DNA of 64,000 nt from Nitrosopumilus sp. b3. Lineage in GTDB: Archaea > Thermoproteota > Nitrososphaeria > Nitrososphaerales > Nitrosopumilaceae. Below, one piece after another: positions 35,137-43,902 of the stretch; the stretch's first letter is position 1, and every line of letters starts with the position of its first letter. The notes beneath the pieces are model-generated. The model did not search any database and was not told the origin of the DNA. It saw nothing but the letters and a program-made list of their open reading frames with translations. Location of the stretch: the NCBI RefSeq assembly GCF_014078525.1, contig NZ_MU078693.1, positions 1 to 64,000 of the forward strand, given 5' to 3'. The position numbers and the translations under genes are program-made.

Positions 35137-35840
35137 GCTATTTTCTTTGCTTCCCCTATCGTGATCTTATTTTCATATAGAGCCTTACCCAGTATTACAC
35201 CATATGGATTTTTTTCTTTAACATCTTTAACATCACCAACATTTGATATTCCACCACTGGCTATCACATTTATTTTATCAAGATTACAAGCCTGTTCTAA
35301 AAATTCCAAGTCTGGGCCTTCCATTGTACCATCACGACTTACATTTGTTAATAAAAATTCTGTAAAACCCATTTCAAGGAATTCTTTGATAGAGTCAATT
35401 AATTTAATTTCAGTTTTATCTTGCCAACCATGAATTACAATTTTCCCATCTTTGTGATCAACAGAAATAACAATTTTTTCAGGTCCTAAAGATAACAATA
35501 ATTTTTTTAGTAAATTTTTGTCTTTAAATGCCAAAGTTCCAATTACAACTCTGTCACATATTTTGATTACATCAAAAATTAATGATTTATTTCTCAACCC
35601 ACCTGCGACTTCAACAGGTATTGAAACTTGCTTCAAGATTTTCTTTATAATTGAAATGTTTGAGCCCAATCCCAAAGTTGCATCTAAATCCACAATATGT
35701 AACATATCAGCACCGTCGGCTTCCCATTTTTTTGCAATTTCTACAGGATCATCACTGTATACTGTTTTTTGTTTGGGATCACCCTTGTAAAGTCGAACTA
35801 CTTGTCCATTCATTAGATCAATTGCAGGAATTATTTTCAT
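35133..35840 (-). CDS. hisA: ProFAR isomerase (HisA)
   Basis: The 235-residue barrel, homologous to HisF, has the acid/base aspartates in [16 protein letters not shown] (~residue 8) and [13 protein letters not shown] (~residue 140 region). It isomerises ProFAR to PRFAR. The GTMEGPD version and IASGGISN phosphate loop are typical of HisA, not of the dual PriA enzyme. It overlaps hisH and hisF by 4 nt each. Confidence 0.95.
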   Translation of the reverse strand: MKIIPAIDLMNGQVVRLYKGDPKQKTVYSDDPVEIAKKWEADGADMLHIVDLDATLGLGSNISIIKKILKQVSIPVEVAGGLRNKSLIFDVIKICDRVVIGTLAFKDKNLLKKLLLSLGPEKIVISVDHKDGKIVIHGWQDKTEIKLIDSIKEFLEMGFTEFLLTNVSRDGTMEGPDLEFLEQACNLDKINVIASGGISNVGDVKDVKEKNPYGVILGKALYENKITIGEAKKIA

Positions 35841-36442
35841 TTTTTACACACATTTAGAAAATTCTTAATCATTATCTTTCCAACAGAGCTAGATTTTTCT
35901 GGATGGAATTGAGTACCAATAAAATTATCTTTCTCAACTACTGCAGGAACCTTGATGCCATAATCAGAGACAGCAGTAATTACATCATCAGAATTTGGTT
36001 TGACTCTATAAGAATGTACAAAGTAAACCCATGAACCATCATCAACACCTTCAAGTATTTTTCCTGGTTTTTTAATTTCAAGATCATTCCAACCCATATG
36101 TGGGACTTTTAGTGTTGGTGGAAGTACAATTACTTCACCATTAATTACATTCAATCCTTTTTCTTTCCCTTCTTCACTCTTTTCAAAAAACATTTCCATT
36201 CCAAGACAAATTCCAAGAACTGGTATACCTCCCACATAGTCTTTGAAATCGGTTTTAGAAAAATTTCTAATACTATTAATGGCAGGATCAAAGTTCCCTA
36301 CACCGGGAAGTAGTAATCCAGAATAGTTGTTTGGTTCATCAAAGTTTGTAATTACATCAACTGTGGCACCTGCTTTTTCTAAAGAATTTTTCAAACTGAA
36401 AATATTTCCAGCTCCATAATCAAAGATTGCAACACTTGTCAT
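35837..36442 (-). CDS. hisH: Imidazole glycerol phosphate synthase, glutaminase subunit
   Basis: This 201-residue class I glutamine amidotransferase has the nucleophile cysteine in GICLGMEMFF (~residue 80) and the catalytic His-Glu pair in GTQFHPEKSS (~180). It supplies ammonia to HisF. It overlaps hisB by 1 nt and hisA by 4 nt. Confidence 0.96.
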   Translation of the reverse strand: MTSVAIFDYGAGNIFSLKNSLEKAGATVDVITNFDEPNNYSGLLLPGVGNFDPAINSIRNFSKTDFKDYVGGIPVLGICLGMEMFFEKSEEGKEKGLNVINGEVIVLPPTLKVPHMGWNDLEIKKPGKILEGVDDGSWVYFVHSYRVKPNSDDVITAVSDYGIKVPAVVEKDNFIGTQFHPEKSSSVGKIMIKNFLNVCKK

Positions 36443-37029
36443 TACATTGAACCTTTAGTACTTGGGATTCCTTTTTGCTTTTTATCCTTTGTAGAAGCAT
36501 TTCTAAATGCAACAGCAAGTGATTTAATGGCAGCTTCAACTTTATGGTGATCATTATCCCCATACTTTACAGTAAGATGAATACAGCTGTTCAGGTTTTG
36601 CAGTAATGATTGAAAAAAATGTTCAAGATCTTCTTTAGAAACATCTTCAATTTTACTTCGTTTAATTAATAGAGTTGATTTCCAAAAGGGGCGCTTTATC
36701 AAATCAATTGATGCTTCAGCTAATGATTCATCCATCGGAACTGATGCATAACTAAATCTAGTAATCCCTACTCGTGATCCCAGTGCTTTATCAATTGCTT
36801 GTCCCAATGTAATTGCAGTGTCTTCAATTAGATGATGTTCAATTCCATCATTAGACTTTGCATTAATTTTTATATCCATCATACCATGTTTTCCAAAAGA
36901 TACAATCAGGTGATCAAGAAAATTAATGCCAGTTTTGATGTTTGTTTTACCAAATCCATCAATATTTACAGCAACTTGAACGCTAGTTTCTTTGGTATTT
37001 CGATTGATTGATGCTTTTCTTGGGGCCAT
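36442..37029 (-). CDS. hisB: Imidazoleglycerol-phosphate dehydratase
   Basis: The 195-residue enzyme has the metal-binding repeats [14 protein letters not shown] and [15 protein letters not shown], hallmarks of IGPD, which dehydrates IGP to imidazole acetol phosphate in a manganese-dependent reaction. It is the single-domain form; the phosphatase part of enterobacterial HisB is absent, and a separate HAD gene lies 26 nt upstream. Confidence 0.96.
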   Translation of the reverse strand: MAPRKASINRNTKETSVQVAVNIDGFGKTNIKTGINFLDHLIVSFGKHGMMDIKINAKSNDGIEHHLIEDTAITLGQAIDKALGSRVGITRFSYASVPMDESLAEASIDLIKRPFWKSTLLIKRSKIEDVSKEDLEHFFQSLLQNLNSCIHLTVKYGDNDHHKVEAAIKSLAVAFRNASTKDKKQKGIPSTKGSM

Positions 37030-37055
37030 ATTTCTCTCAGACTATAGAATTTGCT

Positions 37056-38030
37056 TTATTCTAAATTTAATACCTTTGGAAGTAAGTTAATTGAGTCCAA
37101 TGCCAACATAGCACCATTTCTCTCAAATAATTCAAGTTTATCTTGAGGGTTTTTGCTAGTACCGATTATTCCACAAAAAATAGTTGGATGTCCCAAATCA
37201 GTGGCTTTTTTTGCCATGATAAAATCCTCCATTGAATCTCCTACATATAATGTGCAAGCACTATTCATACCACCTATTGAATCTAAAAGTGATTTAGGAT
37301 TAGGTTTTGCAAGCTCTCTTGATTCATCCTCAAGAAAAAATGAATTTTTTAAATTAAATTTTTCTAATAATTCCTTTAATGAGTATCTTACAGATTCTTT
37401 TCCTCTACCTGTAACCATTGCAATTTTTGAATCAAATTTATTTTGTAATTTTTCAAGTAAAGAATCATTTAAAATCACATCATCTTGATCGATTAAACCT
37501 GGAAAAGTGAATTTAGATGGTTTTCCAAATAATTTTTGATACAATTGAGGACCATAAAAAATTTGATCAAAATTTTGATATAAAATATTTTCATGATGTG
37601 AGCCGGGATAAGATAATTGATTCTTAATTTCAGATATGTCAGTTAGACTTTCAAGATATTTTTCTACAGATTCAATACCTGATGAATCAGAATTTTTTAT
37701 TACATCAAAAATAAAACTAGAAGGATCTTTTTGTAATTTTTTTGCTGCAACAAGGGAAATTATTGCAGCATATGTGAGATCAACTTCATCATTAAATCCA
37801 CCAGTAGATTTGAATCCATCAATTATTTGAAAATCAATATCTATAGTATCATTAATTTTTGCAAAAGTCTCCAGAATATATTTAGTAGTTTTAATTATTG
37901 CCAAGTCATAAGATTTTGTAATATCAATTAAAACACCATCACAATCAAAAATTACTGCATCAATTTCATTTAATACATCAATACTTGAGTTATCAATGTA
38001 GATCCCGTTAGATTCTTTTGTTAAAGTCAT
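37056..38030 (-). CDS. HAD-superfamily hydrolase, probable histidinol-phosphatase
   Basis: The 324-residue protein has HAD motif I in FDCDGVLID (~residues 28-36), motif II MVTGRG, the motif III lysine in AKPNPKSLL and motif IV in LYVGDSMEDFIMAKKA. A large helical insertion (~residues 60-200) forms the cap. It lies inside the his operon between hisC and hisB, overlapping hisC by 4 nt. No other histidinol-phosphatase is seen in the cluster, so this HAD protein is the best candidate for that step. The substrate is inferred from context, not from the sequence. Confidence 0.8.
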   Translation of the reverse strand: MTLTKESNGIYIDNSSIDVLNEIDAVIFDCDGVLIDITKSYDLAIIKTTKYILETFAKINDTIDIDFQIIDGFKSTGGFNDEVDLTYAAIISLVAAKKLQKDPSSFIFDVIKNSDSSGIESVEKYLESLTDISEIKNQLSYPGSHHENILYQNFDQIFYGPQLYQKLFGKPSKFTFPGLIDQDDVILNDSLLEKLQNKFDSKIAMVTGRGKESVRYSLKELLEKFNLKNSFFLEDESRELAKPNPKSLLDSIGGMNSACTLYVGDSMEDFIMAKKATDLGHPTIFCGIIGTSKNPQDKLELFERNGAMLALDSINLLPKVLNLE

Positions 38031-39097
38031 CTCAATAAATCACGAATTGCAAGTAAGAATTTTGAATTCATCTCTTTAGTACCAATTGAAACTCTAAGAC
38101 ATCCTTCATGATTGCCAATTTTTCCTAATTTACGAATCGAGATTCCTTGCTCTGCAAGTGCTGCAAAGACCCTTTTGTAAGAACCATTAGCATCAAAAAG
38201 GACAAAATTAGCCTTGGAATCAAAGACTTCAAAGGAATCATATTTTCGTAAAGTATCGATAATTCTTTTTCTTTCAGTTTTGATGTTCTCTACTGCATCA
38301 TTCATTAGATTTGATTTTTCTAAAGCTAAAATTCCAGATTCTATAGTAATAGTACTTAGAGGATATGGATATTGAAGCACGTTCATGAAAGTATCAGTGA
38401 ATTTCTTATTTGCAATAAAATATCCTAATCGTAGTCCTGCCAAACCAAATGATTTTGATACTGTCTGAACAACAATCAAATTTTCATGATGTTTTACCAT
38501 GTTAGCAAGAGAGTAATCACCAAATTCTCCATATGCTTCATCAATTATTACAAGACCCTCAAAAGATTTTATGAATTTTTGTAATACATTTTTTGGAAAT
38601 TGAAATCCAGTTGGATTATTTGGTGAGTCAAGATAAAGGATATCTGCATCTTTGGATTGTTCAATGAAATCTTTAATGTCTAACTCCATATCATCTGAAA
38701 ATGGAATTGCTATGATTGGAATTGAATATAATTTACAACGTTCTTCAAAAAATCCAAATGTAGGATTGGATGTAAGGACTTTGGTATCTTTTGATGCAAA
38801 ATTAGAAAGTAATAAATCTAAAATTTGATCAGAGCCATTTCCAACACCAATCATTGAAGAAGGAATTTTTATGAATTTAGATATCATCTCAATTAATCGT
38901 TCTACTCCACCCAAAGGGTATTCTCTTACATCAGAATTTTTTTTAGCTGATAATAGTATGTCATTTTGAAATTGTTTAGGAATAACATAATTTTCATTTG
39001 AATCAAGTTTTACAGCATCTTTGAGAAGTTCAGGTTTTTTGTATCCTCCAATAGAAGAATATTTTTTAATTTTTTCATCAAACCAATTTTTTTTCAT
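38027..39097 (-). CDS. hisC: Histidinol-phosphate aminotransferase
   Basis: This 356-residue fold-type I PLP enzyme has DSPNNPTGFQFP, IIDEAYGEFG, the PLP lysine in QTVSKSFGLAGLRLGY and the C-terminal RVSIGTKEMN. It transfers the amino group from glutamate to imidazole acetol phosphate. It sits between hisD and the HAD gene with 4-nt overlaps on both sides. Confidence 0.95.
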   Translation of the reverse strand: MKKNWFDEKIKKYSSIGGYKKPELLKDAVKLDSNENYVIPKQFQNDILLSAKKNSDVREYPLGGVERLIEMISKFIKIPSSMIGVGNGSDQILDLLLSNFASKDTKVLTSNPTFGFFEERCKLYSIPIIAIPFSDDMELDIKDFIEQSKDADILYLDSPNNPTGFQFPKNVLQKFIKSFEGLVIIDEAYGEFGDYSLANMVKHHENLIVVQTVSKSFGLAGLRLGYFIANKKFTDTFMNVLQYPYPLSTITIESGILALEKSNLMNDAVENIKTERKRIIDTLRKYDSFEVFDSKANFVLFDANGSYKRVFAALAEQGISIRKLGKIGNHEGCLRVSIGTKEMNSKFLLAIRDLLR

Positions 39098-40368
39098 TTT
39101 AATCTTCCTCTAATTGACTCATAATGATTGAATAGACATTCGGCTTTTGTTAAAATTTGTAAAGGTTTTGAAAGTTTTGACAACGATGGTTTTGAGCATT
39201 TTACTTGTGTGCTGATTTTAATAAAATCCAAAATTGAAAGAGATCCTCGAATTTTAGCAAATCCACTGGTAGGAAGTATGTGATTTGAGCCTAAAATATA
39301 GTCACTAGCAGATGAGGGAGTATCACTTCCAAGTAAAATAAGACCAGAAGAAGTTATTTTTGAGGAAATTGATTCAGGTTTTTTTGTCATTATTTGTAGA
39401 TGTTCAGGAGATAAAATATTTGCAAGTTTGATCATATCTGATTGTGTTTTACAAATTGCAATAAACCCATTATTTTTTAGACTAGATTTTACAAAATTTG
39501 CCCTTTGAATTTTTGGTAATAATTCAGAAACCATTTTGTTTACAGACTTTGCAAGTTTTTCTGAGGTTGTAATTAGATAACAAAAAGTATCGCTGCTATG
39601 TTCTGCCTGTGAAATCAAATCCAACGCAATAAATTTTGGATTTGCAGAATTATCTGCAATAATCCCTAATTCAGTAGGACCCGCAAGCATATCAATTCCA
39701 GTTTGTTCACTAACTAGAAATTTTGCACTAGTTACAAGTGCACCACCAGGTCCGACTATTTTATCAACTTTAGGGATTGTTCTTGTTCCATTTGATAATG
39801 CAGCAATTGCCTGAACGCCACCAGTTTTGTAAATTTCATGTGCACCACAAATATCTGCAGCAACAACTGTCAATGGATCAATTTTACCCTCAGAGTTTGG
39901 TGGAGATACAACTACAATTCTAGGCACTCCTGCAACTTTTGCGGGAATTATCGACATTATGGCAGAACTTGGATATCTGGCCAAACCTCCCGGAACGTAA
40001 CAACCGACACTTTGAATTGGAATGAATTTTTTGATAATTTTGATTCCATCATTGTTAATTGTTTTATTTTTTAATAGTGACTTGATTGTAGATTCAGTTT
40101 TTTCCAATCTTCTTTTTGCTAAATGTAATGCATCAAGTTCAGATTTTGATATACTAGAATATGCATTTTTTATTTCAACTTTAGATAATCGAAATGAAGA
40201 GATGGTTGCCTTGGTGAATTTTTTTTCATATTTTCGTAATGCCTTATCGCCATTTTTTTTTACATCATTAATGATAGATTCAACAATTGATTTGTTTTTT
40301 TGAGGCTGTTTTGGAAGAATTTTAGATGCAAATTTTTCAATATTAGTTACTTTGATTATTCTCATCAA
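39094..40368 (-). CDS. hisD: Histidinol dehydrogenase
   Basis: The 424-residue enzyme shows CYVPGGLARYPSSAIMS, VDKIVGPGGALVTSAK, IDMLAGPTELGI with the conserved Gly/Pro loop, LDLISQAEHSSD (zinc-binding Gln/His) and SPEHLQIMTK. It performs the last two NAD-dependent oxidations to histidine. It overlaps hisG and hisC by 4 nt each. Confidence 0.95.
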   Translation of the reverse strand: MMRIIKVTNIEKFASKILPKQPQKNKSIVESIINDVKKNGDKALRKYEKKFTKATISSFRLSKVEIKNAYSSISKSELDALHLAKRRLEKTESTIKSLLKNKTINNDGIKIIKKFIPIQSVGCYVPGGLARYPSSAIMSIIPAKVAGVPRIVVVSPPNSEGKIDPLTVVAADICGAHEIYKTGGVQAIAALSNGTRTIPKVDKIVGPGGALVTSAKFLVSEQTGIDMLAGPTELGIIADNSANPKFIALDLISQAEHSSDTFCYLITTSEKLAKSVNKMVSELLPKIQRANFVKSSLKNNGFIAICKTQSDMIKLANILSPEHLQIMTKKPESISSKITSSGLILLGSDTPSSASDYILGSNHILPTSGFAKIRGSLSILDFIKISTQVKCSKPSLSKLSKPLQILTKAECLFNHYESIRGRLK

Positions 40369-41342
40369 TTTTCTTCGTCACGCTTGATCTCCTCAAGCTC
40401 AAGAATTTGGCGGGGTTCGTGAACTACAAGACCTTGAGCAATCTTTCGGAGTTTAGGAATAAGTTTGTGAAATTCTTCTTTTTTTATGACTGTGTTTATT
40501 CCAAACCATCCTTCTTCACTTAATGGGCTAACAGTTGGCTTTTTGAGCGAAGGCATCTCTGCTAAAAGTTTCTTGAGATTTTTTTCCTCTACATTAAGGT
40601 AAATGTGCAAATATTTTCTACCATGAACTGCACCTCTCAACAGAGTAACAATATCGAATATTTTTTCACGTTTTTTTGGATCTTTTAGAGATTGTTTGTT
40701 TACAATCAAATGTGCTGTAGATGTTAGAACCTCATCAACAATTTTTAGTTTATTTTGTTTTAGTGTTGTTCCAGTTTCAGTAACATCCATTATGGCATCA
40801 ACATCCTCAGGAGGTTTTGCTTCAGTTGCGCCAAAGGATAAATGAATCTGAACATTTTTGTTTGTTCCCAATCGTACCCACGGTGTTACAATTAGAGGAT
40901 CTTTGGAACCATGATATTTTTTGTAAGATTTTGATTGTTTTAAAAACTTAGAAGCAGTTGTGAGATATTCTGATGAAATGCGAAGTGTTTTTTTCTTTTT
41001 TCCATAATCTGCAATCATTTCATCGAGATTTTTATAACGATATTGATCAGGAAATGCAATTACTAATCTTATTTTTCCATATTCCAAATCCAACATAGCT
41101 TCAACATCAGAATTTGTTTCTCCTACCCAATCTTTCCCGGTAATTCCAACATCATACAATCCTTCTGCAACCATGGTTGGAATCTCTTGAGGCCTAAGCA
41201 TCTTTACGATAATATTTGGATCATCCAAATATACTCGATAAGTTCTACTCTTTCGATTAACTTTAGTCCAAGATTTTTCTAATAATTTGAAAGTTGCATC
41301 TTCTAAACTTCCTTTGGGAATTGCAAATTTTACTTCAGTCAT
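40365..41342 (-). CDS. hisG: ATP phosphoribosyltransferase, long form
   Basis: The 325-residue enzyme begins MTEVKFAIPKGSLED, has the PRPP loop in ATEAKPPEDVDAIMDVTETGTTLKQN (residues ~175-200), and a C-terminal ACT-like regulatory domain (~225-310), which allows histidine feedback in the long form. It catalyses the first step of the pathway and leads the his operon. I place the start at the ATG (41342) and not at the GTG five codons upstream, because the TATA-like box (41365-41373) is 27 nt from the ATG, matching the leaderless spacing of other genes here. Confidence 0.94.
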   Translation of the reverse strand: MTEVKFAIPKGSLEDATFKLLEKSWTKVNRKSRTYRVYLDDPNIIVKMLRPQEIPTMVAEGLYDVGITGKDWVGETNSDVEAMLDLEYGKIRLVIAFPDQYRYKNLDEMIADYGKKKKTLRISSEYLTTASKFLKQSKSYKKYHGSKDPLIVTPWVRLGTNKNVQIHLSFGATEAKPPEDVDAIMDVTETGTTLKQNKLKIVDEVLTSTAHLIVNKQSLKDPKKREKIFDIVTLLRGAVHGRKYLHIYLNVEEKNLKKLLAEMPSLKKPTVSPLSEEGWFGINTVIKKEEFHKLIPKLRKIAQGLVVHEPRQILELEEIKRDEEN

Positions 41343-41364
41343 TTTCAATTTTTTCACTTTTTAG

Positions 41365-41373
41365 CTATATAAT
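41365..41373 (-). promoter_or_regulatory. Promoter of the histidine operon
   Basis: Minus-strand ATTATATAG lies in the 38-bp gap between hisG (ATG at 41342) and the HMG-CoA reductase stop codon. It separates the his operon from the upstream pair of genes. Confidence 0.5.
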
Positions 41374-41380
41374 CGCATGT

Positions 41381-42637
41381 TTAAATTTGCTCAAGTAATT
41401 CTTTAGCCCTATCAAGTGAAATTTTCTTTTCTTCAATCATTTTTTGAACAATATCATCAATTTGTTCAGTAGTAGCTCCTGCGGCTGCTGCAAGATTCCT
41501 AGCATGAAGGCGCATGTGCCCCTTTTGAATTCCTTCAGTAGCAAGAGCACGAATGGCACTATAATTTTGTGCCAGTCCTGTAGCAGTCATAACACATGCT
41601 AATTCTTGTGCAGTTTTTACTCCAAGAATTTTTGTGCATACTTTAGCCACAGGATGGACATTGGCAATTCCACCAACAATTCCAACTGATAGTGGAATTT
41701 CAAGAGTTCCAACTAAATTGCCTTCATTATCTTTACTCCATTTGCTAAGAGAGCGATACCTTCCAGATTCTGCAGCATAGGCGTTTGCGGCAGCTTCAAT
41801 AGCCCTACTATCTTGACCAACAGCGTTTGCAACAGCTATTGTTCCATTCATAATTCCTTTGTTGTGAGTAACTGCTCTATACACATCATTGTCAGCAAAT
41901 TCAAACGCTAAAATAATATTATCAACAACTTCCTCTCCTCCAACTGCTTCTTTTTCAAACACTGCTTTTGCCTTTGCGATTCTTCTAGTTGAATAATTTG
42001 ATAATATACGAAGAAGTGTTCTACCGCCAGATATCTTTTCGATTAATGTGGAAACTGCCTCACACATAGTATTTGTAACATTGGCCCCCATCGCATCGCC
42101 AACATCAATTAAGAGTTCAACAATTAGCATTTTGCCTGAAGGAGTATCAATTTCTTTACAAGAGATCTCTTTTGCACCTTTTCCCATTTTAGATAAAGTG
42201 TTACTTTTAGAATTTGCCAAATCTAAAATTTCATTGGCTGAATTTTTAATTTTTTTGATTGCTGCAGGAATATCAACATCCAAAACTTGTATTTGACCTA
42301 TACTGTAAGATTCTATTGCTGAAACTTCAAACCCACCTTTAATTCTGGCAATTTTTGCACCTTTGGAAGCTGCTGCAATAACTGATGGCTCTTCAATCAC
42401 CATAGGAATTATGTAGTCTTTACCATTTATCTTGAAATTTGTTGCAATACCCAAAGGTAAAGAAAATGTTCCAATAGCATTTTCAACCATTTTGTCTGCT
42501 TTATCAAAAGAAATTCCACCATTTTCGCTTTCTAAGATAGTTATGTCATCATTAGATAGATTTGCAAAATTTGCAACAATCTCTAGTCTTTCTTTTCTTG
42601 TTTTTTCAAATAATTTTGAAATTGATGAATCTGACAT
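41381..42637 (-). CDS. HMG-CoA reductase, class II-like
   Basis: The 418-residue enzyme has ENAIGTFSLPLGIATNF, VIEEPSVIAAASKGAKIARIKGG, DVGDAMGANVTNTMCE (substrate/cofactor loop), HNKGIMNGT and GGIANVHPVAK. The phrase EEPSVIAAAS...GGF is typical of the bacterial-type class II enzymes; class I enzymes read TTEG and STNRG at that place. The enzyme makes mevalonate for archaeal isoprenoid lipids. The C-terminal part retains AAAAGATTEQIDDIVQKM. It follows a beta-propeller gene by 1 nt and precedes the his operon. Confidence 0.9.
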   Translation of the reverse strand: MSDSSISKLFEKTRKERLEIVANFANLSNDDITILESENGGISFDKADKMVENAIGTFSLPLGIATNFKINGKDYIIPMVIEEPSVIAAASKGAKIARIKGGFEVSAIESYSIGQIQVLDVDIPAAIKKIKNSANEILDLANSKSNTLSKMGKGAKEISCKEIDTPSGKMLIVELLIDVGDAMGANVTNTMCEAVSTLIEKISGGRTLLRILSNYSTRRIAKAKAVFEKEAVGGEEVVDNIILAFEFADNDVYRAVTHNKGIMNGTIAVANAVGQDSRAIEAAANAYAAESGRYRSLSKWSKDNEGNLVGTLEIPLSVGIVGGIANVHPVAKVCTKILGVKTAQELACVMTATGLAQNYSAIRALATEGIQKGHMRLHARNLAAAAGATTEQIDDIVQKMIEEKKISLDRAKELLEQI

Positions 42638-42638
42638 T

Positions 42639-43730
42639 TTATTTTACTATCCTCAATAATTTATCATCTGCTCTATCTGGAAAACCTTTTCCATCAGTAT
42701 TTGAAGTAATAACATAAAGACTACCATCATTTCCCTCAACGACATCACGAACTCGACCAATTCCACTAAGAATAGACTTTTGTGAACTTAGACCCTCCTC
42801 AAAGTCTACTTGATACAGATTTGCAGATCTCATTGAGGCCATAATGAATGGAAATTCAAAATCAAGTTTATCACCAGTGTAAAATAGGATACCTCCAGGC
42901 TCTATACTCGGATCATAGCAGAGAATAGCATCTTCATAATTTTTATTGCCTGAGCATTCCTGTTCAGGCCAACCATAATTCTTTCCTGCTTGAATAATAT
43001 TGATTTCATCATTTTTTTCAGGTCCAAATTCTGCTACAAACATATTTCCATTATTATCCCATGTCATTCCTTGTGGATTCCTGTGTCCTAAAGAGTAAAC
43101 AGATGATTCTGGAAAGGGATTATCATCAGGAATTGTTCCATCATCGTTTAGTCTTAAAATTTTTCCAGATAGAGAATCAAGTTTCTGTGGAAGATGTGAT
43201 GCATCTGAAATGGTTCCAGTACCAACATATAATTTTCCATCAGGTCCAAATTTGATAAAACCGCCATTGGTAAATGAGGAACCTGGAATTTTATCAAAAA
43301 TTGTTTCAGCATCTTGTAATTTATTTTCAGATTCTGTAATTCTCAGAATTTTATTCCACAAGTCTCCATCTTCTTCATATGTTAAAAATACATAGATGTA
43401 ATGATTATTTGAAAAATTAGGATGTAGTGTAATTCCTAATAATCCTCCATCAAATACATTTGCAGAACGGAATGCGGCAAGTGGCGATTCTAATAAATTT
43501 CCATCTTCAACTACTCTGATTAGCCCATCTTTTTCTGTAACGAAAATCCTATCATCTGAAATTGCAATTGCACGAGGTTTGTCAAGATTTTCAGCTAGAA
43601 TAGTTACAAAATCATTTTGTGAATTAGAAATGGGTTTTGGTAATGGTATAGGATCATTTGGTGATGTTAGAACCAATACTGAAAATATTATAGCTCCAAC
43701 AACTGCAATGATTTGAATTTTTTTATTCAC
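42639..43730 (-). CDS. Secreted/anchored PQQ-type sugar dehydrogenase-like beta-propeller
   Basis: The 363-residue protein has an N-terminal hydrophobic helix (IIAVVGAIIFSVLVLTS) and a glucose/sorbosone dehydrogenase (GSDH) propeller: LDKPRAIAISDDRIFVTEKDG, LLGITLHPNF, GHRNPQGMTWD, FVAEFGPEKNDEINII and NYGWPEQECSG. Family members oxidise sugars with PQQ or calcium outside the cell. Whether this organism has PQQ cannot be judged here. The GTG start has a TATA-like sequence 27 nt upstream. The HMG-CoA reductase gene starts 1 nt after its stop. Confidence 0.88.
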   Translation of the reverse strand: MNKKIQIIAVVGAIIFSVLVLTSPNDPIPLPKPISNSQNDFVTILAENLDKPRAIAISDDRIFVTEKDGLIRVVEDGNLLESPLAAFRSANVFDGGLLGITLHPNFSNNHYIYVFLTYEEDGDLWNKILRITESENKLQDAETIFDKIPGSSFTNGGFIKFGPDGKLYVGTGTISDASHLPQKLDSLSGKILRLNDDGTIPDDNPFPESSVYSLGHRNPQGMTWDNNGNMFVAEFGPEKNDEINIIQAGKNYGWPEQECSGNKNYEDAILCYDPSIEPGGILFYTGDKLDFEFPFIMASMRSANLYQVDFEEGLSSQKSILSGIGRVRDVVEGNDGSLYVITSNTDGKGFPDRADDKLLRIVK

Positions 43731-43782
43731 AGAAAAGTGATCTTTTCAAATCCTATTAATTACTTTCAAGAATTTGATAAAG

Positions 43783-43792
43783 CGTATATACG
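43783..43792 (+). promoter_or_regulatory. Promoter of initiator tRNA-Met
   Basis: CGTATATACG, a palindromic TATA-type sequence, is centred 25 nt before the first tRNA base. Confidence 0.5.
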
Positions 43793-43812
43793 GCTCAACT
43801 TCATTTATGTTC

Positions 43813-43902
43813 AGCGGGGTGGGGAAGCCAGACTAATTAGGGCTAGGTCATCCCGGCGGGCTCATAACCCGCAGTTCAGTAGTTCAAATCTACTCCCCGC
43901 TA
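43813..43902 (+). tRNA. Initiator tRNA-Met (CAT) with a 15-nt intron
   Basis: The acceptor is AGCGGGG/CCCCGCT with the A1-U72 pair of archaeal initiators. The anticodon stem GCGGG/CCCGC (three G-C pairs, an initiator hallmark) encloses CTCATAA with anticodon CAT at 43863-43865. The T arm is AGTAG/CTACT and the discriminator A is at 43902. The D arm GGGA/TCCC only gives a normal 10-nt loop after removal of 15 nt (43832-43846). The 3' end directly abuts the stop codon of the convergent tiaS gene. Confidence 0.95.
43832..43846 (+). other. tRNA intron in the D-loop (bulge-helix-bulge)
   Basis: AGCC (43826-43829) pairs with GGCT (43841-43844) as a 4-bp central helix. It is flanked by 3-nt bulges AGA (43830-43832) and AGG (43845-43847), and CTA/TAG closes the inner hairpin. 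Splicing after the second base of each bulge removes exactly 15 nt and leaves a normal D-loop. Confidence 0.8.
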
